DNA of 64,000 bases from Metamycoplasma hyosynoviae (GCF_004365165.1 NZ_SOCH01000002.1:124001-188000), one strand, 5' to 3'; counted from the first letter of the stretch, positions 27,901-37,949 are shown. Notes: generated from the letters alone by a model not told the origin. Numbers and translations are program-made.

Positions 27901-28179
27901 GAACAGCCTTTTGCTAATGATATTAAAGTTAAATTAGATTATTGTATCGGATCATACAATATCGATATGGCAATATTAGATAAGAAAAATAATTTTATTG
28001 TTGGACTTAACTTAGATTCAGTAGCTGATGAAATTAACATTGATGAATTCATTGAAAATAGAATCAAAACAGATTTTATGGCAGTAAAAGGATATCCAAT
28101 CTACCGTGTTTCAAATTTCAGATTTAATGAAAATAAACCTTCGATGTACAAATTCATCACTGCACTTTTAAATAAATAA
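24949..28179 (+). CDS. Large SF1 (Upf1/Dna2-like) helicase with C-terminal nuclease-like domain
   Basis: 1,076 residues, cytoplasmic. Superfamily 1B helicase motifs: Walker A GPPGTGKS at 361-368, Walker B DEAS at 696-699, motif III AGDSQQMQPTNWF, motif V-like IQGDEADLVI and motif VI NVAITRAKDK near 911. The N-terminal 350 residues are unassigned. The C-terminal end (about 985-1076) looks like the Vsr/PD-(D/E)XK domain often found at the end of such helicases: IDMAIL keeps the Asp (1006), but the following strand reads GLNLD where an acidic residue of the ExK-type pair is expected, so cleavage activity is doubtful. Large relatives are common in mycoplasmas; the role is probably DNA repair or defence. 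Stand-alone gene with its own terminator; about twelve TGA-Trp codons. Confidence 0.85.
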
Positions 28180-28206
28180 TTAAAATTAGTTTCATAATAA
28201 ACATTT

Positions 28207-28237
28207 ACTTCTCAAATCTTTTGAGAAGTTTTTTTAT
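28207..28237 (+). terminator. Terminator of the helicase gene
   Basis: Arms ACTTCTCAAA/TTTGAGAAGT, 3-nt loop, followed by TTTTTTT; 27 nt past the stop. Confidence 0.85.
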
Positions 28238-28268
28238 TTAATTAATAAAAGAAATTAATAAAAATAAG

Positions 28269-28881
28269 CTAGCTAATATCAAAATGTTTTTTATATGATT
28301 CAATCTTGTCGCCAGTATTTTTAAGAAACATTGATTTTAAAAATTCGCAAGTTTTTTGATAGCTTATTGCTTCGATTTTTAATTTATTATTAATTCTAAA
28401 ATTATTTGAAATTTGAAGCCTACCTGAATTTAAATTTAATTCTTTGCTTCAATTTCTATGATCTTGACTTCAACCTTTTGAAAAATCAATTTCTTCAAGG
28501 AAGAATGAAATCTATTCCTTTTATTAATACTTTTACTTGGCTATCAAATTCTGATTTTCCAATAGAATAATTAATTTTTAAAATCAAAAAATGAAGCGAT
28601 TTGTTTGTATTATTTAAAACATAATCATCATAAATTTTATTAATTGCAGCAATTGCATTATTGTTAGATTTATTTGCTTTTAAATTCACTAAAAATATTT
28701 CATTTTCAAACAAAATGGAAAAATCATAACTAGCGTGAGCAGTAGAATTTTGATTTTGAATCATTATAAGTGAAGATCTTTTGCTTGCTGCAAAATAATT
28801 TTCTAATTTGCTAACAATATATTCTTCTAGTAAATAACCTATCGGTATTGATGATTTAATAGAATTGTTTTTTCTTTTAAA
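28269..28881 (-). pseudogene. Broken restriction-endonuclease-like gene
   Basis: On the minus strand a frame opens after a TAA at 28882 with KSSIPIGYLLEEYI and no start codon, so the 5' part is lost. It continues through YDFSILFENEIFLVNLKANK, a PD-(D/E)XK-like core with Asp and Lys, and HFLILKINYSI. Near 28490-28505 the frame breaks: the coding signal moves by one base into FLEEIDFSKGWSQDHRNW and then LNLNSGRLQISNNFR, ending at TAG 28269. The SGRLQ segment and overall layout resemble type II restriction enzymes. No partner methyltransferase is adjacent. Truncation plus a frameshift make it a pseudogene; which restriction enzyme family it came from I cannot say. Confidence 0.65.
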
Positions 28882-29115
28882 TTAAGAGTGAAATATTTTT
28901 TTCTATTTCTTATTATATATGTAAAAATTTTTTTGAATATTTTATTTTTTAACTTCTATCAAAATTAATTTTAATGTACTTTTGTTTTAGTATATTATCA
29001 ATATTTTCTATTTTTATAAAAAAATGGTTAATTGAACCCTATTTACTAAATTGAGAATTCAAATGAAATAGAATTGAATAAAATTAATCCTTGCCTTTAA
29101 TCATAAATTTTAAAA

Positions 29116-29148
29116 TAAAAAAACTCAAATCTTTTTTTTGATTTGAGT
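29116..29148 (-). terminator. Terminator of yidC, built from a repeated sequence
   Basis: Hairpin ACTCAAATC/GATTTGAGT followed on the minus strand by TTTTTTTATTTT, about 60 nt past the yidC stop. The right arm and its flank (29140-29170) also occur at 62015-62045 as half of a longer palindrome. The stretch 28885-29115 has no gene. Confidence 0.75.
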
Positions 29149-29207
29149 CTAATATTTTTTCTAGGTTTAATTTGTTGTATGTTTTTATTTGTTTTTGTTT
29201 TAAATTA

Positions 29208-31316
29208 TTAAGCTGTTTTAGTTTGTGGAAAAATTTTTGGTTCAATTTTCTCTTTATAGAATCTAGTTTTCATAAAGTAGTGAACAAATAATCTTTCACC
29301 TATTGTTCAAAGCCCACCAATTATTCAATAGATTTGTAGACCTGTGCTGAATATCGCCCCCATACCAATGAACAAGATTTGAATCATATTACTTGTTTTA
29401 TTACCTTTTTTGGCGGCTTGTTGAGCATATACATCAGTTCTAAATGCATTTTTATTTTTCTTTAAGTTCAAGAGTTTTGGTAGATATTGTGCTAGTGCTT
29501 GGATACCGACGGAAACTATAATGAATGGTAGATATATAAAGTCTTTTGCTATAACACGTGAAATTGATGATGCTGAGAACTGAATACCATATCAAGAAAC
29601 TTGTTTGATTTCAGGTGCTGCAGAAATAATTCTAAACACAACAATAAGAATAGGAAGAGTAACAAATGAAGAAATCAATGCAGTAAATGGTGATATTTTA
29701 GCTTCTTTGTAAAGCTGTGAGATTTCTACTTGTTTACGTTGCTGAGCTGCTTTATCGTGTTTTAAATCAGCATATTTAGCTTCAATTTTAGCTTTCTTTT
29801 GGTTAACTTCTTCAAGTTTAGATTGACCAAATGCTGATTTAAGTGAAATGAAGAAAGCAATTAATCTAACAATGATAACAGTAATGGTTAAGGCAAGTAT
29901 AACACTTCATCCTGTAGTTCCTAAACTTGTTGAAATCTTGCTAATCATCAAGTTTATAGGTTGTACAAACATTCCAAAGAAAGGACCTTGTTTTCAATAA
30001 TCACTCATTGTCGAAAGCGGTTTGTGAGGTATTGTACCGCCACTAGGAGCTAGAAGATATGCAATTTGAGCATTATTATTAACATTTCCTACTTTAGTTA
30101 GATTAGATTTAATGTAAATTGCTTTTCCGTCTTTAGTGAATGAGTTTTTGTAATTTACATAATTTGTATATTTATGAAACACTACATCCAACATTGCAAT
30201 GAAGTTTGAAGCTTCTTTTAATCACAAGTATTTATTTCACTTGTTCAACTCTTTTTCTTTTTCTTGATTTTTAAGATTTGCAAATGTAGGTTGTTTTCAA
30301 GGAGCAGTAGGATCATCTTGGAAAATACTTGTAGTGGTTTCAAATTTATCAGAAACAATAGCAGTATTGAAGATATTTATAAACTCATTGAAACGTGTCA
30401 TTTTTTGTTCAAATGTAACACTTGGATCTTTGAAATTTATTTGTGGTGTTGAATAAATTTTACTTCCATTGGTAATTGCTTTATGATCTTCATCAGTTTT
30501 GATGGTAGGTTCTAATAATCATTGAATATTTCCGGTGTTATTTTCAAATCATTGTTTGAAAGTTTCATTAAATAAAATTTGAAGATTATCGCGAGCAAAT
30601 TTTTCTACCACTGAAGATCCACCTTCAAGTTTACCTTCAATTCTACGATATTCCTTAGATTTTAATTTGTCATATCTTTGGAAAGTATATTTGTCGCTAT
30701 CAGTTGTACTTTGCGCATGAACTAAATAATAGAAACTATCTATATTAGTAAAATGTGTTATTGGTGTATAGTTTTTTGACCCTGCAATTCCTGGGCTTGT
30801 ATTGATGTAAGTAAATTTATTTCCATCATTATAAATTTCGCCATTTAGAACTTCAAATTTCTTAGCATTAGTTTTTGTAGGAACTTCTAATTGTAAAGCT
30901 AGTGAACTACCGCCATAAGAACCATAAACCGCACCAGTTTGTTCATCTTGTTTTTTTAGTTTTTCAATCAGATCATTGTTTTTATTATTAAGTCCTAGAA
31001 AAGGGTTCTTAGCAATAAATTTATCAGTGTTTAAGATTTCAAAAGCATTAGTATTAGCATTGTATCTTAATACTTCAATATTAGGAGATATTTGTTTTTT
31101 AGAAGCATAAAATTCATATCCTGATCCAACTTTTGATGATGTTTTAGTCACAAATGATTGCACACAACCAATAAGACCAACACTTACAAAAATAACTATT
31201 AGAATGATTTTTAGTCATCTTCATATTTTTGATCATATTTGGCGAGGCGTTTTTTGTTCGCTTGATTTAGCTGTATTAAATTCATCATAAAACTTAGATT
31301 TCTTTAACTTTGCCAT
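29208..31316 (-). CDS. yidC: Membrane protein insertase YidC (large mycoplasma form)
   Basis: Inserts proteins into the membrane with or without SecYEG. 702 residues, far longer than the about 260-residue Gram-positive Oxa1/SpoIIIJ form. The N-terminal part has a basic cytoplasmic start, a membrane segment near residues 35-52 and a large external domain of about 350 residues. The C-terminal third holds the conserved five-helix insertase core, visible as the region with many hydrophobic segments (29900-29300) and the basic loop KKAKIEAKYADLKHDKAAQQR. The start at 31314-31316 lies inside rnpA, overlapping it by 23 nt. Gene order rpmH-rnpA-yidC beside dnaA is the classic origin arrangement. About fifteen TGA-Trp codons. 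Confidence 0.93.
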
Positions 31317-31641
31317 TTTTTCTAAACCTTTCAAATAATCTGACTATGCTTTCTTGTTTTTTGGCAAAATCAAGATGCATAAAACTTTTTCTTGCAATAA
31401 GTACACAACGTAAATTTACTTCTTCAATTCAAGGAATACTTCTCAAAATTGCCTTGATTTGATTTTTATAATGATTACGTTCGACTGCTTTAGCAAATTG
31501 TTTCGGAATAGCAATTCCTACTTTTAGTGTTTCTGATGGTAAGAAATAAATAATTAAATTAGTCTCAACAATTTGCTTTTTTTGATTGAGAATTTTTTGA
31601 AATTCTCAATTTTTTTTCAATATATTATTTTTATTAAACAT
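31294..31641 (-). CDS. rnpA: Ribonuclease P protein component
   Basis: Protein subunit of the RNase P ribozyme that trims tRNA 5' ends. About 115 residues. The gene is visible only with TGA read as Trp (KKNWEFQ, PWIEEV). The basic central region KVGIAIPKQFAKAVERNHYKNQIK corresponds to the family RNR-type signature, here with NHYKNQIK. The ATG at 31639-31641 gives the natural MFNKNNILKKNWEF start; an in-frame ATG at 31656 would add five residues, and neither has a clear ribosome site. The 3' end overlaps yidC by 23 nt, and rpmH lies just upstream. Confidence 0.9.
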
Positions 31642-31694
31642 TAATAATAAGTGCATAAATTAACTATTAAAGTAAAAAATAAATCAAATTCTTT

Positions 31695-31841
31695 TTACTT
31701 AGAATCTGATACAGTTAATCTTTTTCTTCCCTTTGCACGTCTTGCAGCCAAAACTTTTCTACCGTTTTTAGTTTGCATTCTTGCCATAAATCCGTGAACT
31801 TTGATGTGTTTACGTTTTTTAGGTTGATAAGTTCTTTTCAT
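31695..31841 (-). CDS. rpmH: 50S ribosomal protein L34
   Basis: 48 residues, the usual length. The protein starts [18 protein letters not shown] and continues with [19 protein letters not shown], which is unmistakable L34. It is first in the rpmH-rnpA-yidC string, transcribed away from dnaA. The ATG at 31839-31841 has an AGGAG site. Confidence 0.97.
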   Translation of the reverse strand: MKRTYQPKKRKHIKVHGFMARMQTKNGRKVLAARRAKGRKRLTVSDSK

Positions 31842-32214
31842 AAATACTCCTATTCCACTTTAATGACTTAAAGATAAATTTTCCAAATTAAAACTGATTA
31901 ATATGTTTTATAAAATAATTATTATATTTTAACAAATTTTTATAATTTTGTTTGCATTGTTTTGAATACTAGTAAATATTTTTATAATTGGCCATTTTTA
32001 GTTTTATTTTTTAGATAAAAAAAATATGTGGTTTTTAAAAACTACATTCTAAATTAATTGAAATTTGTTAAAGTAAATTAAATAATCGACACCTTAGTCT
32101 CATAAGAACTTCATTTGATTATTTAATGGTGAAAAAATTAAGGTTATTTTTGAAACTATGAGCGGTGAAATTGCTAAAAACTTATGTTTTTCCTCGTTTT
32201 ATTGACAAACAAAG

Positions 32215-32223
32215 TTATTCACA
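32215..32223 (+). promoter_or_regulatory. DnaA box (one mismatch)
   Basis: TTATTCACA, one base from the consensus TTATCCACA, 163 nt upstream of dnaA. Confidence 0.65.
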
Positions 32224-32295
32224 AAAAAATTTTTGGAAAAAATTGTTAATTATTAAAATTTATCCTTCTGTAAAGAGGAATTTTTTGTAATTAAT

Positions 32296-32304
32296 TGTTA
32301 ATAA
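32296..32304 (-). promoter_or_regulatory. DnaA box-like site (two mismatches)
   Basis: TTATTAACA on the minus strand, opposite in orientation to the box at 32215. Weaker match to TTATCCACA. Confidence 0.4.
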
Positions 32305-32385
32305 CTTTGTCATTTCGTGTCAAAAACATAAAATATTATTGGTTAATATATTAATTTTTAAAATTCTAATTTATCATTTAAATAT

Positions 32386-33786
32386 ATGAATAATAATCAA
32401 AGCGAAAATTCAGATAAACAACTCACAATTAGAGCCAACAATCTTACTTTTAAAAATGAACTTAAAAATAATTTAAGTGATGATTTTGCTTTTGAACACT
32501 TGTTTTCAAATGTACAAATTGTGTATGAAGAACCTGAAATTATTTACCTCTTAGTTCCTCATCAAATAAAGGATTTATTAAAAAATAGTTATTTTTCTTC
32601 AATAGAACGTGCAATTCATAATGTTTATAGTAAAAAAATGAATATTATCTTAATTACTGATATCGAAGAATTAAATGCATTGCATGCTCTAGATTTACAA
32701 AATGAAGAAAATGCAAACAAAAACCAAAAAGAAACTGTAAAAAATATAAAAACAAATATTAGAGAAAATCTAAAATTTGAAAATTATGCAATTGGTAAAT
32801 TCAATTCATTTACAATAAAAGCTGCGAAAAATATTTGTGAATCACAAAAAGTTGAAATTTCACCATTTTTTGTGCATAGCGATAGCGGTCTTGGAAAAAC
32901 CCATTTACTACATGCTATGGGAAATGAATATTTAAAGCAAGGAAAAACCTGTTTGTATATAAATCCTGATGATCTTACTAGAAAATTAGTTGAACAACTT
33001 CGTAATAAAAATCAAGATGAAATAAATAAAATTGTTGATGAAATTATCGCCTATGATTGTGTTATGTTTGATGACATTCAACAATATGCTCATAAAGAAA
33101 ACACACTAAATGTTTTATTTAATATCTTAAATCACTTAATTAACAACAATAAGCAAATCATAATAGCTGCCGATAAATCTCCTTCTGAACTTGGAGGATT
33201 TGAACAAAGATTCATCACACGTTTTTCAGGTGGAATCATTGTTAATATAAATACACTTGAACTAGAAGATGTGATTGAAATTCTAAAATTCAAATTACGT
33301 GAAAATGATATAAATCCTGAATATTGAGAAAATGAGAGTCTTAAATTCATTGCTCGGAATTTCTCTACTTCCATACGTTCATTAGAAGGTGCCATAAACC
33401 GGATAAAACTATTTAAGCAAGATGATGATTTTTTCACTTATGATATAGCAACTATTAAATCAATCTTCCAATATGTTTCTCAAATTAAAGAAACAATTAC
33501 ACCAGATAAAATAATTGAAGTAGTTTCAAAATATTACAAAATCGATAAGAAAAAAATCACTTCCAAAACAAGAAAAGAAGAAGTTGTTATGGCTAGAAGA
33601 ATTGCAATGTGAATTATCAAAAATTACTTTGATTATTCACTAGAACAAATTGGTAAAATGTTCGGTGCGCAATCACATTCAACTGTTATAGTTTCAGTTC
33701 AATGAGTTGATAACAACCGGAAAACTAATCCAACACTAAAACTTGCATTAGAAAAAATTGATGAGAATTTAAATAAAATCCTATAA
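32386..33786 (+). CDS. dnaA: Chromosomal replication initiator DnaA
   Basis: AAA+ initiator that binds DnaA boxes and melts oriC. 466 residues, normal length. Domain III carries Walker A SDSGLGKTHLLHA (about residues 165-177) and Walker B CVMFDDIQ, then the arginine-finger region FEQRFITRFSGG. Domain IV ends with the DNA-binding signature region GAQSHSTVIVS (family: GGRDHTTV), with Ala-Gln-Ser replacing Arg-Asp. TGA-Trp codons occur at four places. No ribosome site is visible before the ATG at 32386. dnaN follows after 14 nt. The origin region is directly upstream. Confidence 0.97.
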
Positions 33787-33800
33787 AGTAAGGAACAACA

Positions 33801-34898
33801 ATGGAAATAATTATAGATAAATTAACACTAGATGAAGCGCTTGAAAATGTAACTCGTGCTGTAGAATCAAATCCTTTTCTTCCAATAATGAAAGGTGTTT
33901 TAATAGAAGCAGAAGATAGTCAAATTACCTTCATGGGATCAGATGGTGAAATAAGTATTAAATATACCATACCTACTTCAATAGATGCTAAGATAATAAC
34001 TCCAGGAGTGTGCTTGGCAGAATTAAGTTTATTGAAAAATGTTATTAAAAAAATTGATAAAGATATTCATTTGAAAGTAGATGGCAATCTTATTAAGATT
34101 TCATCAGGTAATGACAAGTTTTCAATAAACTTATATAATGCAGCAGATTATCCAGTAATAGATTTCACCATATATGGTGAAAAACTTACAATTGATTGAA
34201 ACAAATTAAAAGATGTGGCAAAAGATGTTTGAAATATAGCATCTCCTGATGACCGTAATATTATCCTTTCATGTGTTAATATATCAGCCAAAAACAAGAT
34301 TCTAAAAATGGTAGCAACCGATAGATATCGTTATGCTGAAAAAACTATAGATATTGAAGAAAATATTGATATCAATATTTCAATCATTGCTAAGAATCTA
34401 AAATCACTTTTATCTTATGATCTAAATGGAAAAGTACTGTTCTACATTTCAGATCATAAAATCATTTTCCAAATTGGAAGTTCAATTATTCAATCAAAAA
34501 TAGTTGAACAAGTTTATTTAGATACTTCAAAAATTATTCCAACTCAGTTTGCTAACACACTAGTAATTGATAAAAAAGAAATTAATAACCTACTAACAAA
34601 AGTAAGTGCTATCACAAATGAAAACTACAATAAAATTAAATTGTGAATCAAAGATAAAGATCTAACCATTTTTTCTACCCGTGAAGAAAAAGCAGTTGCT
34701 GAAGTTAAAACACAAAACTTTAAATTTTCATCAAGTGAAGTCAAAATTGCTATGAATATCAAATATTTAAAGGATGCAGTTGCTGTATTTGATGATGAAA
34801 TCACAATTTCAATTACTAAAGATAATTTGAAAATGATTGCAAAATCAAATTCTAATCCAAGATGTTTGCAACTATTTACTGCACAAAAAGGTTTTTAG
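33801..34898 (+). CDS. dnaN: DNA polymerase III beta sliding clamp
   Basis: Ring-shaped processivity clamp of the replicative polymerase. 365 residues, the normal length of three repeated domains. Recognisable segments are ESNPFLPIMKGVLIEAED near the N-terminus, the ATDRYRYAEKTIDI segment of the middle domain (about residues 168-182), and a C-terminus near CLQLFTAQKGF that departs from the usual MPMR-type ending. Four TGA-Trp codons. It follows dnaA in the same transcript, and its stop is immediately followed by the ATG of the S4-domain gene. Confidence 0.96.
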
Positions 34899-35117
34899 AT
34901 GGAAATTGAAATTTACGGAGATTCAATTAAAGTAAGCCAATTTTTAAAAAAAATTGGCATTACTGACACTGGTGGTAAAGCAAAATTTTTCCTAAAAGCT
35001 CATAAAATCACAGTAAATGGCGAAGAAGTTTCAGGAAGAAATGCCAAAATTAGACCAGGCGATACTGTTTGAATTGATGATAGCCTTTACAAAATAATTG
35101 CTTCTAAAATGCAATAA
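34899..35117 (+). CDS. yaaA: YaaA/RlbA-type S4-domain RNA-binding protein
   Basis: 72 residues. Begins MEIEIYGDSIKVSQFLKKIG and contains TGGKAKFFLKAHKITVNGEE, the S4 RNA-binding motif, then RPGDTVWIDD. In Bacillus the equivalent gene sits between dnaN and recF; here it follows dnaN without any gap (ATG directly after TAG), and recF is absent. The family is linked to ribosome assembly. One TGA encodes Trp. Confidence 0.9.
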
Positions 35118-35215
35118 AAAAAGCTTTATTTGTAATACAATATATATCATAAATATTAACGCTGATTTATCTTTATTACTTTTTATCGTATTATAAAACA
35201 CTAAGGAGAAGAAAA

Positions 35216-35413
35216 ATGCCAGGAAGAGATCGTCTAACAGGACAAAAAGCATTAAGTGGGAACAGAAGATCACATGCTTTAAATGCAACCAAAAGAACAT
35301 TTGACTTAAACCTACAAAAAGTAACTGTTCTACAACCTAATGGTTCTAAAAAAACTATTTCAGTAACAGCAAAAAACGCAAGAACATTAAAAAAATATGG
35401 ACTTGTTGCTTAA
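35216..35413 (+). CDS. rpmB: 50S ribosomal protein L28
   Basis: 65 residues, normal length. [27 protein letters not shown] is replaced in no essential position relative to the L28 family pattern (GNxRSHAxNATKR). Basic, with the end [15 protein letters not shown]. It has its own leader with a good AAGGAGAAG ribosome site and a hairpin terminator directly after the stop, so it is a single-gene unit. Confidence 0.97.
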   Translation: MPGRDRLTGQKALSGNRRSHALNATKRTFDLNLQKVTVLQPNGSKKTISVTAKNARTLKKYGLVA

Positions 35414-35417
35414 CACT

Positions 35418-35444
35418 AATATCTCTTAAAGAGATATTTTTTAT
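35418..35444 (+). terminator. Terminator of rpmB
   Basis: AATATCTCTT/AAGAGATATT followed by TTTTTATT, 5 nt past the stop. Confidence 0.8.
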
Positions 35445-35455
35445 TAATAATTAAA

Positions 35456-35461
35456 TATAAT
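35456..35461 (+). promoter_or_regulatory. -10 box only 6 nt upstream of the next ATG
   Basis: Perfect TATAAT whose expected start site coincides with, or lies one base from, the ATG at 35468. This predicts a leaderless mRNA for the nicotinamidase-like gene. Confidence 0.6.
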
Positions 35462-35467
35462 AAAACT

Positions 35468-36001
35468 ATGAAACAAAACAAATTAATATTCGTTATTGAT
35501 ATGTTGAATGGATTTTGCTACGAAGGAAATTTAGCATCACCACATATTGCAAACTTAGTTTCTAAAATAAAAGATTACCTTGAAACAAACAAACAACATG
35601 ATAATATTTTCTTTTGTGATGCTCATTCAAAAGATGATATTGAAATGGAACAATATCCATATCATTGCCTAAAAAATACATCTGAAGCAGAAATAGTTAA
35701 AGACCTCAAACCTTATGTTAAAACCAAAATTGAAAAAAATACAACTAATTCTTTTTTAGTGTTAAATCCCGAAATCCTTTCAAAATATGATGAATTTATC
35801 ATCACAGGATGCTGCACTGATATTTGTATTCTTCAATTTGGTTTGAACTTAAAAACTTATTTAAATTATATTGGTCATAACAAAAAAGTAATTATAAAAT
35901 CTTCACTAGTTGATACTTTTGATACACCATCACACAACCGTGATGAATACAATAAATTTGCATTGAAACTGCTTCAAAATGCAGGGATTATCATTGAATA
36001 A
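35468..36001 (+). CDS. Isochorismatase-fold cysteine hydrolase, nicotinamidase-like
   Basis: 177 residues. Catalytic triad of the family: Asp11 in FVIDMLNGF, Lys90 in KIEKNT, Cys120 in CCTDICI. The metal site of nicotinamidases is also recognisable: Asp51 and His53 in CDAHSKD and His66 in YPYHC. It would convert nicotinamide to nicotinate for NAD salvage, which fits a parasite lacking NAD synthesis. No ribosome site precedes the ATG; a TATAAT 6 nt upstream predicts a leaderless transcript. Other members of the fold use different substrates, so pncA is the best but not the only reading. It is followed by 210 nt without a gene. Confidence 0.8.
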   Translation: MKQNKLIFVIDMLNGFCYEGNLASPHIANLVSKIKDYLETNKQHDNIFFCDAHSKDDIEMEQYPYHCLKNTSEAEIVKDLKPYVKTKIEKNTTNSFLVLNPEILSKYDEFIITGCCTDICILQFGLNLKTYLNYIGHNKKVIIKSSLVDTFDTPSHNRDEYNKFALKLLQNAGIIIE

Positions 36002-36211
36002 CTCATAAAATCATCTAATTTTTGTTTAAACCAAAAGATAAATTTCTTGGTACTTTTCTATAATTTGATACATCTTACATATCGCAAATTTATTGCATTT
36101 TGGTCATTTATCAAAATGTTTGTTAATTTTATATAACAATTTTTTATTGGTTATAATGTTAATAATCTCAAAGATTTAACAAGGAAAAAAATCACTGCAT
36201 TTAAGATTAAA

Positions 36212-37321
36212 ATGACTAAAAAAAATAAATATCCCAGAATAATAATTGATGAATTTAAATTCAAAACTAATGTAAAACAAGCAATAGAAATTTGCAAAAA
36301 AAATAATATAAAAGTACTTGCTGTTACCAAAGGTTTTTGTGGAAACAGAAGGATGGCTGAATTATATAGCGAATGTGGAATTGAATATTTTGGTGATTCA
36401 AGACTAGAAAATTTTGATGTTTATAGTGACATTAAAGGACATAAGCAACTGCTTAGAATTCCTTTAATTTCAGAAATTCCCGAAGTAGTTTCAAAATGTG
36501 ATTCTAGTTTAAATGGCGATTATGGTGTAATCGAAAAAATTAGTGAATACTGCATCAAAAACAATCTAAAACCTCATGAAATAGTTTTAATGATAGACTT
36601 AGGTGATAGACGTGAAGGGATTTTGCCTGAAGAAACAAAAGAAGTTTGCGACAAAATTATGAAACTAAAAGGTGTAAGACTTATAGGATTAGGTTGCAAC
36701 TTCGGATGCTATGGAGCAAGAATTCCTTCTGATGAATCAATGAAAACTTTTGTTGAATTACAACATCAAATTGAAAAAGATCATAATGTAAAATTAACCC
36801 ATATGTTAGGTGGTAATTCACTAAGCTTACATATGGTTTGAGAAAACAGAATGCCTAAAGAAATCAATTTCTTACGTATGGGATTCGCAATGATTTTTGG
36901 CACTGAAGATATGTACCGTAAAACTATAGAAGGTATGTATCGCGATGCTTTTAGATGTGAAGCAGAAGTGATTGAAGTTGATTACAAAAGTTCACTTCCA
37001 GTTGGTGAATGTGGAATTGATGCATTTGGACATAAGCCATATTTTGAAGACATAGGCACTATTAAAAGAATTATTTTAGGGATTGGAAAATTAGATACTA
37101 TGTTTGATGCAATGATCCCATATGACCAAGATTTAAAAATATTAGGTGGTTCATCAGACCATTTAATCATAAATGCAAATGATTCAAAAATAGATTATAA
37201 AGTTGGAGATATCGTAACATTTGCTCTTGATTGAGGATCATTACTATATTTATTTAATTCAAAATATGTAGAAAAAGTATTTGAAAATAAAGAAACTACT
37301 TCTCGTAAGAAAACAAAATAA
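36212..37321 (+). CDS. Alanine/ornithine racemase family PLP-dependent enzyme
   Basis: 369 residues, fold-type III PLP enzyme. The N-terminal TIM barrel has the Schiff-base Lys in VLAVTKGFCG (Lys40), followed by YFGDSRLENF, close to the ornithine-racemase branch (pattern VTKxFCGxxxxA). MLGGNSLSLHMVW and NFLRMGFAMIFGTE follow. The C-terminal beta domain has LPVGECGIDAFG and LGGSSDHLIIN. Two TGA-Trp codons. The usual ATG has no close ribosome site; an AAGGA lies 28 nt upstream. In a wall-less cell D-alanine for peptidoglycan is not needed, so the substrate may be ornithine (the arginine deiminase pathway is present in this window) or another amino acid. Family firm, substrate open. Confidence 0.8.
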
Positions 37322-37377
37322 ACAATATTTCCCATTTTAAATAAAAATTGTTAATAATAAAACAAAATAAAAAATTA

Positions 37378-37398
37378 AAAAGAGCTACACGCTCTTTT
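37378..37398 (-). terminator. Terminator of the tRNA-Leu/tRNA-Lys unit
   Basis: Hairpin AAAAGAGC/GCTCTTTT with a 5-nt loop followed on the minus strand by TTAATTTTTTATTTT. Confidence 0.8.
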
Positions 37399-37418
37399 AT
37401 TTTGCCAGTTTCCTGAAA

Positions 37419-37494
37419 TGGTACGCCCTAGAGGACTCGAACCTCTGACCCAATGGTTAAAAGCCATTTGCTCTACCGCCTGAGCTAAGGGCGC
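37419..37494 (-). tRNA. tRNA-Lys(UUU)
   Basis: 76-nt cloverleaf, anticodon loop CTTTTAA, T arm AGGTTCGAGTCCT, encoded CCA. Downstream of tRNA-Leu(UAA) by 5 nt. Confidence 0.96.
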
Positions 37495-37499
37495 ATATA

Positions 37500-37587
37500 T
37501 GGTGCCCGAGACTGGACTTGAACCAGCACGACCATTACAGTCAAGGGATTTTAAGTCCCTAGCGTCTACCATTCCGCCACTCGGGCA
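37500..37587 (-). tRNA. tRNA-Leu(UAA)
   Basis: 88-nt class II tRNA with a long variable arm (TGACTGTAATGGTCG), anticodon loop TTAAAAT, acceptor TGCCCGA/TCGGGCA and encoded CCA. First gene of the Leu-Lys unit. Confidence 0.96.
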
Positions 37588-37610
37588 TTTAGTATTAAAA
37601 TGCGTTTATT

Positions 37611-37616
37611 ATTATA
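37611..37616 (-). promoter_or_regulatory. Promoter -10 box of the tRNA-Leu(UAA)/Lys unit
   Basis: TATAAT on the minus strand, 23 nt before the tRNA-Leu 5' end. Confidence 0.6.
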
Positions 37617-37768
37617 ATATATTTTTCTAAAAAAATTTAATTAATTTATAAACCTAAATAATAAGAAGTTATATGCATAAATAAATAAGGTTTCTACTTA
37701 TTTTTTAGACATTTAAATTATTATTTTTTTAACCTTTTTTAGCTTTAATTATTTTTAAAACAATTTAA

Positions 37769-37800
37769 AATAAAAACACATAGACTTGATTGTCTATGTG
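37769..37800 (-). terminator. Terminator of tRNA-Leu(CAA)
   Basis: 9-bp perfect arms CACATAGAC/GTCTATGTG with a 6-nt loop and TTTTTATTTT on the minus strand. Confidence 0.85.
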
Positions 37801-37820
37801 AAATGATACCTATTTATACA

Positions 37821-37904
37821 TGGTGCTCCAGACTGGACTTGAACCAGCACGATTTTGGTCGGTTGATTTTGAGTCAACTGCGTCTACCATTCCGCCACTG
37901 GAGC
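37821..37904 (-). tRNA. tRNA-Leu(CAA)
   Basis: 84-nt class II tRNA with anticodon loop CTCAAAA, long variable arm, acceptor GCTCCAG/CTGGAGC and encoded CCA. Transcribed alone from a TATAAT at 37920-37925 (minus strand). Confidence 0.96.
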
Positions 37905-37919
37905 GTAAAAGCAATTATT

Positions 37920-37925
37920 ATTATA
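37920..37925 (-). promoter_or_regulatory. Promoter -10 box of tRNA-Leu(CAA)
   Basis: TATAAT on the minus strand, 15 nt upstream of the mature 5' end. Confidence 0.6.
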
Positions 37926-37949
37926 AACATTTTTATTTAATTTTTCATA

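Larger units (their letters stand above)
31842..32385. other. Probable chromosomal replication origin (oriC) region
   Basis: 543-nt non-coding AT-rich gap between divergent rpmH and dnaA, the standard oriC location in Firmicutes-derived bacteria. It contains DnaA-box-like 9-mers at 32215-32223 and 32296-32304 and several TTAAT-rich runs suitable for unwinding. The promoters of rpmH and dnaA must also lie here, but no strong one is seen for dnaA. Confidence 0.75.
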
